From: Candidatus Obscuribacterales bacterium
Lineage (GTDB): Bacteria > Cyanobacteriota > Vampirovibrionia > Obscuribacterales > Obscuribacteraceae
Reading direction: 5' to 3'
NCBI GenBank assembly: GCA_020050685.1
Contig: JAGVKG010000025.1
Location: forward strand, 62,001 to 126,000
Length of the DNA stretch: 64,000 bases
Shown here: piece by piece, positions 44,576 to 52,091 of the stretch
How the letters are laid out: each line of letters starts with the position of its first letter
How positions within the stretch are numbered: the first letter of the stretch is position 1
The notes under the pieces: model-generated
The model's input: only the letters and a program-made list of their open reading frames with translations
The model's database searches: none
Told to the model about the DNA's origin: nothing
Program-made: the position numbers and the translations under genes

Positions 44576-46078
44576 TTATGCACCTGGTTTGGATGATGAG
44601 GCTGTTCCCTTTATGGCGTTGCCAGAGACATCATACAATTCGATTGGTGCAAAGAACTCGAGGTCTGGTTTGATCTTTTGCGCATCGCCAACTACGGAGA
44701 TGACGATGTTGTTCAGATCGATGTACTTACGAGCTACCTGGCGAATTTGATCTGGTGTGACCGCCATTACTTTATCTGTATAGGCTTCCAGATAATTGCT
44801 TGGCAAATCATATAATTGCACTTCCATCAAACGTTGAGCCAAACCTGCTTGGGTTTCCAAACCAAGTTGGAATGAACCGGCAAGGTAAGTCTTTGCGTCT
44901 TGCAATTCCTTGTCGGAAACTTTTACGTTTCTGATCCGATCCAATTCGTAAATGAATTCTTCCAAAGATGGTGCAGTTACGTCGGTACGTACTTCAGCAT
45001 TTGCAGCAAAGGAACCGGGTTCCTTACGAGCAGAAAAGCCGCTGTAAGCACCATAGGTGTAACCCTTTTGCTCACGAATGTTGATGAACAAACGGGCATT
45101 ACCACCACCACCAAGAATTTGGTTGGTCACCAAAAATGGGAAGTAATCGGGATCAACTTTCTTGATGCCGATATTGCCCAACTTGATTGATGTCTGCACA
45201 GATCCTGGTCTGTCAACAAGATAAATGTGTCTGCCATCTTGCTTTGGTGTGATTGGCGATTGAACTACTTGACCTTGTCCGGAATTCCAGGAACCAAAGT
45301 TTTTGGCAATCAAGTCCTTCATTGCTTGGGTGTCGAAGTCACCAACGACAACTAAAACCGCTTGATTGGGCAAATAGTTCTTCTCGTGGAAAGTGCGCAA
45401 ATCAGCAATTGTCATCTTCTCAACCATTTCTGGTTTAGGCGCCACCACAGAATATGGATGGTTACCGAAAACAACTTTGGCAAAGCGCTCGTCAATCAAG
45501 AAATCCGGATCTGATCTCTTCATCACCAGCTCTTGCAACAAATTGGTCTTCTTGAGCTTGAACTCGTCTTCCGGAAAAGACGGGTTGAGCAAAACATCGG
45601 AGACCATGTTGAAAAGTCTATCTGTGTATTTGGAAAGCGAAGAAGCGCCGAGCAAAGTAAAGTCGGCGTCGGAACCAGCCTTCAAGCCACCGCCGATAAA
45701 GTCGACTTCTTCGGCAATTTCCTTGCTCTTCTTAGTTTTTGTACCTTCCGTCAGCATGGCCGCTGTCAAACTGGAAACACCCAAAAGATCGCGTGAATCT
45801 AAAGAGGAACCAGCCTTGATACCAAGTTGCACAGTCACAAAAGGAACTCTGTGATCTTCCAGTAATTGCACGTTCAAACCGTTGTCCAATTTATAAGACA
45901 CGATGTTTGGTGCCTTAAAAGGACGCGGACCAGGTAATGCCGGTGGCGTTTTACGCCAGGCTTCCGGACTGGCATTACCTGTAGAAATTGGCTCTGATGC
46001 AATTGCCGGCATAACGCCAGAAGCTAAAACAATTGCGGCTCCCAAAATGGCTTTTGAAGCGAGAAATAAATTACGCAT
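44576..46078 (-). CDS. M16-family protein lacking the zinc motif, copy B
   Basis: A 500-aa M16-family protein with a signal peptide (cleavage near AIASEP). At the place of the HxxEH motif it reads LTAAMLTEGTKTKKSKEIAEE, so the zinc ligands are missing. In two-subunit M16 peptidases one subunit is catalytic and the other is this kind of non-catalytic partner. It carries the M16 C-terminal features such as ARLFINIREQKGYTYGAYS. It starts 12 bp after copy A, so A and B probably form a heterodimer encoded in one transcript. Confidence 0.9.
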   Translation of the reverse strand: MRNLFLASKAILGAAIVLASGVMPAIASEPISTGNASPEAWRKTPPALPGPRPFKAPNIVSYKLDNGLNVQLLEDHRVPFVTVQLGIKAGSSLDSRDLLGVSSLTAAMLTEGTKTKKSKEIAEEVDFIGGGLKAGSDADFTLLGASSLSKYTDRLFNMVSDVLLNPSFPEDEFKLKKTNLLQELVMKRSDPDFLIDERFAKVVFGNHPYSVVAPKPEMVEKMTIADLRTFHEKNYLPNQAVLVVVGDFDTQAMKDLIAKNFGSWNSGQGQVVQSPITPKQDGRHIYLVDRPGSVQTSIKLGNIGIKKVDPDYFPFLVTNQILGGGGNARLFINIREQKGYTYGAYSGFSARKEPGSFAANAEVRTDVTAPSLEEFIYELDRIRNVKVSDKELQDAKTYLAGSFQLGLETQAGLAQRLMEVQLYDLPSNYLEAYTDKVMAVTPDQIRQVARKYIDLNNIVISVVGDAQKIKPDLEFFAPIELYDVSGNAIKGTASSSKPGA

Positions 46079-46090
46079 TGCTTGTCACTC

Positions 46091-47539
46091 CTATTTGATC
46101 TTGCGGGAAGAATTGGTGGCGAGGGCGGGCTTCGTATCAAGAGAAGCCTTGTCGCCAGATTTGGCAGCCACTGGATTCACATCAATAACCGTTGAATTTG
46201 CTTCGTTAAACACTTTAGCGGCAACTCGCTGGATATCAGCTGGAGTGACTTTCATAAAGGCATCCAAATCCTTGTCGATCAGACTAGGATCACCCCAGAA
46301 AGATGTGTACTCCGCCAGCATTTCCGCCCGTCCTAAAGAACGTTGCAAACTCGAATAGCTACCGGAAGCAAACAATTCGCGCAAAATTTGATTGCGTGAT
46401 TTTTCCAGTTCCGTTTCGCTAACCGGTGTTGCCTTTAGCTTTTCCAATTCCGAAAAAAGGATCTGACGAACTTTATCCGGCGAATTACCTGGCTTGACTA
46501 CGACAAATGCTTCAAACGCTTCTGGTCCACGTCTTGAATCAATTCCAGAATCGATTTTTAAAGCAACTTGATCACCTTTAACCATGCGCTGATACAAACG
46601 TGAAGATTCACCAGCACCCAAAAGCTTTTCAATTACGGCTAGAGGATAGTAATCCGGATCACGCTTGGCTGGCGCTTTCCAACCTATCCAAAACGCTGGA
46701 AGCTTGGCTTGAGCATCAGGCATCTTTTCATACTTGGCTTTTGCTTGTACAGGCTCAGACACGTCAGGACGCGACGGTTGCGGCTGTGAAGCAATCGAAC
46801 CAAAATATTTTTCAATTAGTTTGGCCATCTTTTCTGAATCTATGTCACCAACAATAGCTAAAACCGCATTGTTTGGTGCGTAATAGGTCGTGAAGAATTG
46901 CTTCACGTCTTGCGTTGAGGAAGCTTCTAAATCTTCAAAACTTCCGATTACCGGATGTGCATTGGCCCAATTGTCGTACATAATTTCTTCGAAGCGAATT
47001 GCCGCTGGCGTGTATGGCTGATTATCAATGCGCATACGCTTTTCTTCTTTTACCGTCTGCAATTGATTCTGGAAATTCTCAGCGGTAATTTTTAATGAAC
47101 GCATGCGGTCAGATTCCAACCACAAGGCTAATTCAATTTGATTGCTCGGCAACTTCTCAAAATAATTAGTGAAGTCAGGATGAGTGGAGGCATTTAAAGA
47201 ACCACCGGCACCTTCCACATATTTGAAGAACTCATTTTTGCCAACATTATCTGAACCTTCAAACATCATATGTTCAAACAAATGGGCAAAACCAGAGCGC
47301 CCCTTCTTTTCATCACGCGCACCAACGTCGTAAACAATCGCCAGCGATGCCACTGGCACCGAATGATCTTCTGAAAGAATACAACGCATTCCATTGGCAA
47401 GCTTGAAATCTTTGGTGACTGGAATCAAAGGAGTCTTCCAATCGGCAGCCGAAGCTGCTGGACCAAAAGAACAAGAGAGCATACCAAACGAAAGAGCTAA
47501 CGTAATCCAAACCGGCAATTTATTCAATTTATTCTTCAT
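46091..47539 (-). CDS. M16-family zinc peptidase, copy A
   Basis: A 482-aa exported M16 peptidase with intact HLFEH (GFAHLFEHMMFEGS) and the downstream ETVKEEKR region (residue names as read in the frame). The signal peptide ends near AASAADW. The ATG at 47539 is preferred because GGTGA lies 8 nt before it; an ATG at 47554 lacks a ribosome binding site. The start overlaps the end of the small membrane protein gene by about 11 bp. Probably the catalytic partner of copy B. Very similar to copy C. Confidence 0.9.
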   Translation of the reverse strand: MKNKLNKLPVWITLALSFGMLSCSFGPAASAADWKTPLIPVTKDFKLANGMRCILSEDHSVPVASLAIVYDVGARDEKKGRSGFAHLFEHMMFEGSDNVGKNEFFKYVEGAGGSLNASTHPDFTNYFEKLPSNQIELALWLESDRMRSLKITAENFQNQLQTVKEEKRMRIDNQPYTPAAIRFEEIMYDNWANAHPVIGSFEDLEASSTQDVKQFFTTYYAPNNAVLAIVGDIDSEKMAKLIEKYFGSIASQPQPSRPDVSEPVQAKAKYEKMPDAQAKLPAFWIGWKAPAKRDPDYYPLAVIEKLLGAGESSRLYQRMVKGDQVALKIDSGIDSRRGPEAFEAFVVVKPGNSPDKVRQILFSELEKLKATPVSETELEKSRNQILRELFASGSYSSLQRSLGRAEMLAEYTSFWGDPSLIDKDLDAFMKVTPADIQRVAAKVFNEANSTVIDVNPVAAKSGDKASLDTKPALATNSSRKIK

Positions 47540-47765
47540 CGTCGTCATCACCATGTGAGTAAGGACCTAAATCTGTGAGTGTCCAAAAGCAAGCGACCAC
47601 AAGTATAGTAAGTATTGTGGCACTGACAACAATTTTGTGCGGCACGCCGACCTTGTCCAACAAGAAATATATGGTCGCTGCCAGCGTTACAGCCAATATT
47701 GCTGCTACTTGATGATTGTTAATGATAGCGAAAAATTTCCTTTTTAGCTTATGTAAAGCGGGCAC
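47529..47765 (-). CDS. Small two-helix membrane protein
   Basis: 78 aa with a basic head (HKLKRKFF), two hydrophobic helices (about residues 20-35 and 44-62) and an acidic GDDDDEE tail. Unrecognised. Its GTG start at 47765 lies inside the last codons of the MTA phosphorylase gene and its end overlaps the M16 start, so it sits in the middle of a tightly coupled operon. That coupling, rather than homology, supports it as a gene. Confidence 0.65.
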   Translation of the reverse strand: MPALHKLKRKFFAIINNHQVAAILAVTLAATIYFLLDKVGVPHKIVVSATILTILVVACFWTLTDLGPYSHGDDDDEE

Positions 47766-48552
47766 CAGCTAAAGCTGAGGCACAGCCGCAACCATTGCGT
47801 GACTCCGGCAAAGCTTCAATTAGTTTGACCAACATCGATTGCAATTTGCTGATGTTTTGTTCGAAAACCTTGATTACTTCGGAATGCGATACCGGCTCAA
47901 CGTCACCAACCAAACCAGAGTCGTAATCGGTGATCAAAGAGATGTTTACAACACACATTTCCTGTTCACGCACCAAATGCACTTCCGGATATTGGGTCAT
48001 GTTGATCACTTCCCAACCCATTGATGTGAACCATTTTGATTCGGACTTGCTGGAAAAGCGTGGTCCTTGAATCACTACCACGGTACCTTTCGGATGCACG
48101 GTAATGCCGCATTGTTTGCCGGCAATTTGAGCAAACTTGGTCATTTCCGGGCAATAAGGCTCGGCTGAGGAAACGTGGGTAGCAATTGGACCATCATAGA
48201 AAGTGTCTTTGCGTCCGGATGTACGATCGACAAATTGATCGCAAACCACGAATTCGCCCGGCTTCACATTGGTCTGCAAACTTCCGGCAGCACAAGGCGA
48301 AATAATCCGCTGAACACCAAGCGACTTCATCGCCCAAACGTTGGCGCGGTAATTAATTTGATGGGGCGGAATTTGGTGATGCGAACCATGACGCGGCAAA
48401 AATGCCACCCGTTTGCCACCGAGTGTGCCAATCACCACCTTGTCAGAGGGTGGTCCATAGGGCGTTTCAATCACATGCTCTTCAGCCTTGTCAAAAAGCT
48501 TATAAAAGCCCGAACCGCCAAAAACTCCAATATCTGCTTGCGTCTTGTCCAC
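47749..48552 (-). CDS. mtnP: S-methyl-5'-thioadenosine phosphorylase family enzyme
   Basis: A 267-aa purine nucleoside phosphorylase of the MTAP group, which cleaves methylthioadenosine to adenine and methylthioribose-1-phosphate in methionine salvage. Typical blocks are GVFGGSGFYKL, FLPRHGSHHQIPPHQINYRAN (in pieces), SPCAAGSLQ, the IQGPRFSSKSESKW block and NMTQYPEVHLVREQEMC. A GTG start at 48552 follows GGAGTGAG. No other salvage genes are nearby; it heads an operon of the small membrane protein and two M16 proteins. Confidence 0.92.
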   Translation of the reverse strand: MDKTQADIGVFGGSGFYKLFDKAEEHVIETPYGPPSDKVVIGTLGGKRVAFLPRHGSHHQIPPHQINYRANVWAMKSLGVQRIISPCAAGSLQTNVKPGEFVVCDQFVDRTSGRKDTFYDGPIATHVSSAEPYCPEMTKFAQIAGKQCGITVHPKGTVVVIQGPRFSSKSESKWFTSMGWEVINMTQYPEVHLVREQEMCVVNISLITDYDSGLVGDVEPVSHSEVIKVFEQNISKLQSMLVKLIEALPESRNGCGCASALAGARFT

Positions 48553-48633
48553 AGCTCACTCCATCATATAGATATCTCGCGCCCTTGCAGGCAATATGAA
48601 ATATTAGCACCCGGTCTTGGCTTTTCTGCCCTT

Positions 48634-48722
48634 TGTCATCCTCAAAACATGAGCGACCCATTGGCATGCGATTATGAGAGATTCTTCTGCGGGCGAGGCA
48701 TGCCTCGCCCCTACGGATGACA
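48634..48722. mobile_element. MITE/REP-like palindromic element
   Basis: An element of about 89 bp bounded by inverted TGTCATCC (48634-48641) and GGATGACA (48715-48722), containing the perfect 20-bp palindrome GGGCGAGGCATGCCTCGCCC (48691-48710). Related units at 24491-24513 and 24552-24602 show it is dispersed. No transposase is encoded; it would be mobilised in trans if at all. It occupies the centre of the 310-bp gap 48553-48862. Confidence 0.65.
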
Positions 48723-48862
48723 GATTGCTTGGCCAAGATTAAATTCCCGGGGCTGAGGGTACAAAGTAAATGACTAATTTTCATTTGTTAGGCATATCTT
48801 TTAGATGTATCTTCAGGGACAGATTGGTATGATGAAAATTTGTTAGGGACAGGCAAAAGGAA

Positions 48863-50200
48863 ATGGGACGCTCTATGTGGTGGAAACTAGGCTTAGCAGT
48901 TTCAGTGTTTATGGCCGCAGCACTGGGCGGTGCTTCTGTCGTCCAAAATGGCACGCTCTTGGCAGACGGCTCGCAGGCAACTTATTTGGTCCAGCGCGTC
49001 TTTACTGGAGCATCGGCCACGCCTGATCAGGTCTACCACAAAGTTTGGGAGCTGATAAAGGAAGACTTTTACGATACTACTTATAACAGCCAGAGTTGGG
49101 CTCGCTGGCAAAACCGCTACGACGGCAAACTAAAGAATCTCGATGATGCCCATAAAGCAATCGAAACCATGCTCGCTTCACTTGGCGATCGTTATACGCG
49201 ATTTTTAGATCGTGATGCTTTTGATGATGAAAAGACCCAAATTGATGCCAGGTTTTATGGCATAGGCATTCAAATTGGTATGGATAAGACGCAAAGAATT
49301 GTAGTTATCGCCCCTATCGATGGCACACCGGCATCACGTGCAGGTCTCATGCCTGGAGACGAAATTGCCGAAATTAACGGTAAGCCGACCAAAGGCTTAT
49401 CAGTCGAAGAGGCTGCCAAACAAATTAAGGGGCCAATCAACACACAAGTAATTCTCTCTTTGGTGCGCGGCAAGCAAAAACTGAAAGTTGCCATCACCCG
49501 TGGTGAGATTCCAATTAAGGCAGTGCAAACCGCCAAAATGCTACCGGGTGAAGTTGGCTATATACGCCTATCAAGCTTTATTTCCGAACAAGCCACACGG
49601 GAAATGAAAGAAGCCCTACAGAAATTGGGCAGTGCCAAAGGGATTATTTTGGATTTGAGAGGCAATCCTGGTGGTCTCCTCACTAATGCCATCGATATTT
49701 CCAACATGTTTTTGGATGGTGGCAACATTGTTTCCACAGTCGACCGTGATGGTTATAAAACACCAGCCATGTCTGATGGCAAGCCAATTTCACATTTACC
49801 GCTTGTGGTTTTGATCAACGAAGGATCTGCCAGCGCATCTGAAATTACGAGCGGTGCCTTGAGAGATAATGGGCGGGCAACTTTGGTGGGCGAAAAGAGT
49901 TTTGGTAAAGGACTGGTGCAAGGCATCAACCGTCTTGATGATGGCTCGGGCGTCAACATTACAATTGCCCGTTATTTGACACCGAATGATACGGACATTC
50001 ACAAGAAGGGGATTGTACCGGATGTAGAAGTCAAGCTTTCGGAGAAGGACATTCTTGGTGGCAAAGGACCGTGGTGGTTCAATCCGGATAATCCAACCGT
50101 AAAGCGTACTCCGGATGATCTGAAAGATGTGCAGCTTGGCCGAGCCATGGAAGTGCTCAAGAAAAAAATGAATAGCCCACATATGGCACACAATAAGTAG
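48863..50200 (+). CDS. Carboxyl-terminal processing peptidase (S41, CtpA-like)
   Basis: A 445-aa serine protease that trims or degrades envelope proteins from the C-terminus. A signal/anchor (about residues 6-25) is followed by a PDZ domain (RAGLMPGDEIAEINGKP) and the S41 catalytic core. Ser324 (the middle Ser of GSASASE) and Lys349 in FGKGLVQ are 25 residues apart, as in characterised CtpA enzymes. ATG 48863 has an AGGAA ribosome binding site. The C-terminus is Lys-rich. Intact. Confidence 0.93.
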   Translation: MGRSMWWKLGLAVSVFMAAALGGASVVQNGTLLADGSQATYLVQRVFTGASATPDQVYHKVWELIKEDFYDTTYNSQSWARWQNRYDGKLKNLDDAHKAIETMLASLGDRYTRFLDRDAFDDEKTQIDARFYGIGIQIGMDKTQRIVVIAPIDGTPASRAGLMPGDEIAEINGKPTKGLSVEEAAKQIKGPINTQVILSLVRGKQKLKVAITRGEIPIKAVQTAKMLPGEVGYIRLSSFISEQATREMKEALQKLGSAKGIILDLRGNPGGLLTNAIDISNMFLDGGNIVSTVDRDGYKTPAMSDGKPISHLPLVVLINEGSASASEITSGALRDNGRATLVGEKSFGKGLVQGINRLDDGSGVNITIARYLTPNDTDIHKKGIVPDVEVKLSEKDILGGKGPWWFNPDNPTVKRTPDDLKDVQLGRAMEVLKKKMNSPHMAHNK

Positions 50201-50252
50201 GTGCATTGACTGCGGTGCTACACTAAACAAGCACTAAGTCAAAGGACCTGCC

Positions 50253-51050
50253 GTGGACGATTCCCATTCACAACCAATTGCGCAAGCCCAAACCAAGGTG
50301 CCACCACGCCGTAGGCGAATTGCACCACCTGGATTGGCTATCGTTGGCACGAGCATTGGCTGCGGAAAAACCGTTTTAGCAACTGGCTTAGCACGCACGC
50401 TTTTAGATGAAGGTCTGCAAGTAAAAGCTATCAAGCCGATATGTACTGGTGATGCCACTTCCGCCTCAGGCGAACTTGCTTTTATCAGCTCAATCAGTCA
50501 TACACCGCTTGATTACAGAGTACAGTACATCAGTCAACCAGGTGGCCTTAAACCATCACAAGTGCAAGAGGCAATCCGCATTGCCACACAAGGCACCGAA
50601 TTGACCTTGGTGGAATTGCCTGGGTCGCCAGCTTTTCCCCTGACTTACTTTGATGCACAAAACACTGCTTTGCCAAGAACATATACCGATACTTGCGATT
50701 TAGCCTACGAATTGGCTTGGCCTTGTTTGGTGGTCGGGAAATTCGGCGTAGGGTCATTTGAAGATTTGGTTGTAAATGCGACTTATCTGCAATCACGCGG
50801 GCTGGAAGTAATTGCCCTTGCCTTAGTCAAGACAGCGGCAGAAATAACTGGGGACAAAGCAAAACAACTTTCCGAACAAGCACAAATTGCCTTACAAGAG
50901 CGCACCGGTGTTCCATATATAGGTACTCTTGAATACAGCCAATCTATTAGCGTGGAACGAGTCAATCAAGGCAACTTGATCAAAACCACATCGCAGGCAC
51001 TCGATCTCTTGCCAATCATCAAATCGTTGAATGTGCGTGTCGCCTCGTAA
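50253..51050 (+). CDS. Dethiobiotin-synthetase-like P-loop ATPase
   Basis: A 265-aa P-loop protein resembling BioD. Walker A is GTSIGCGKT (versus GTDTxVGKT in BioD), and AIKPICTG follows as the conserved KP strand. VELPGSPAF lies where BioD has the EG[A/V]GG region, but it is altered. A Pro/Arg-rich N-terminal extension of about 25 residues is unusual. No other biotin genes are in the window, so dethiobiotin synthesis is not assured; a cobyrinate-amidase-like or dedicated role is possible. The start is GTG 50253 after AAAGGA. It sits 52 bp after the CtpA gene. Confidence 0.65.
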   Translation: MDDSHSQPIAQAQTKVPPRRRRIAPPGLAIVGTSIGCGKTVLATGLARTLLDEGLQVKAIKPICTGDATSASGELAFISSISHTPLDYRVQYISQPGGLKPSQVQEAIRIATQGTELTLVELPGSPAFPLTYFDAQNTALPRTYTDTCDLAYELAWPCLVVGKFGVGSFEDLVVNATYLQSRGLEVIALALVKTAAEITGDKAKQLSEQAQIALQERTGVPYIGTLEYSQSISVERVNQGNLIKTTSQALDLLPIIKSLNVRVAS

Positions 51051-51193
51051 TTAATCTAAAAGGTTGCCAAATATGTTATTTCTAGAGCTGCAAAAAACAG
51101 CTCGGGCACAACTTTGAAACAAGTGCCCAGCCAAGCGAGCGCCACATGCGCGGACGAGGCGAGGCACGAGCCGCAGGGAGCACTTAAAAGTAG

Positions 51194-52045
51194 ATGGACA
51201 TAAAACAGCCATTAGGTCTTGAAACGAAACTTCCGGTCGGTGAGAATCAACTGATAATTTACACTCTCTCCGATTCGTCTGGTGAGACCGCCGAGGCTGT
51301 AGCGCGCGCAGCACTGGTGCAATTTCCACCCGGACAAGCCTCTATCTATCGCTTGCCACAAGCACGCAACAAATTACAAATAGTCGAATACGTTCGGCAA
51401 ATTGCCACCGGCAGATCAGTGCTTGCTTACACACTTGTGCTTCCGGAATTGCGTGAAACTTTGGAAGCAGAAGCGAAGCTGCACAATTTGGTGACGATAG
51501 ACTTTCTTGGACCCCTAATAAGCACACTGGAAAAACAAACCGGCTCAAAGCCGCTATCTGAGCCAGGTAGACTGCACCTTCTCGATGAAACTTACTTTCG
51601 TCGCATAGAAGCAGTTGATTTTGCGATTCGATTTGACGACGGAAAAAATCCGGATGGACTGACACAAGCCGATGTGATTCTTAGTGGTGTTTCGCGCACA
51701 AGTAAAACACCAAACAGCATGTATCTTGCCCATCACTATGGCTTGCGTGCAGCAAACGTACCAATCGTCAGTGGTGTTGATCCACCTGAGGCATTATTCA
51801 AAGTTGATCCGCACAAAATCATCGGCATGACGATTGATCCACTTTTATTGCACGATATTCGCTCAATGAGAGCCAAAGTTTTAGGCATGAGTCCAGAAAC
51901 AGATTATGCCGATTTGGAAAAGATTCGCACTGAGGTGCGTTATGCCAGGCGAATCTTCCGCGATCTCAAATGCCACGTGATTGATGTTTCTTCCAAAGCA
52001 ATTGAAGAAATATCCAGTGAAGTTTATTTACATTTACGCCAGTGA
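51194..52045 (+). CDS. Pyruvate, phosphate dikinase regulatory protein (kinase/pyrophosphorylase)
   Basis: A 283-aa bifunctional regulator that inactivates PPDK by ADP-dependent phosphorylation and reactivates it by phosphorolysis. Recognised by IYTLSDSSGETAEAVARAAL at the N-terminus (in pieces) and the P-loop GVSRTSKTP, both diagnostic of DUF299. GVDPPEALFKVDPHKIIGMT is also typical. It lies 46 bp upstream of ppdK, its target, which fixes its role. ATG 51194 follows a weak ribosome binding site. Confidence 0.94.
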   Translation: MDIKQPLGLETKLPVGENQLIIYTLSDSSGETAEAVARAALVQFPPGQASIYRLPQARNKLQIVEYVRQIATGRSVLAYTLVLPELRETLEAEAKLHNLVTIDFLGPLISTLEKQTGSKPLSEPGRLHLLDETYFRRIEAVDFAIRFDDGKNPDGLTQADVILSGVSRTSKTPNSMYLAHHYGLRAANVPIVSGVDPPEALFKVDPHKIIGMTIDPLLLHDIRSMRAKVLGMSPETDYADLEKIRTEVRYARRIFRDLKCHVIDVSSKAIEEISSEVYLHLRQ

Positions 52046-52091
52046 CCATCATACCGACGGAATTCACAAGGAATTTACTAAGGAGCATAAA

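Noticed and set aside
51981-52091. Extended N-terminus of PPDK
   Set aside because: The extension lies inside the regulator gene; ATG 52092 has a strong AAGGAG site and the family's N-terminal blocks follow it.
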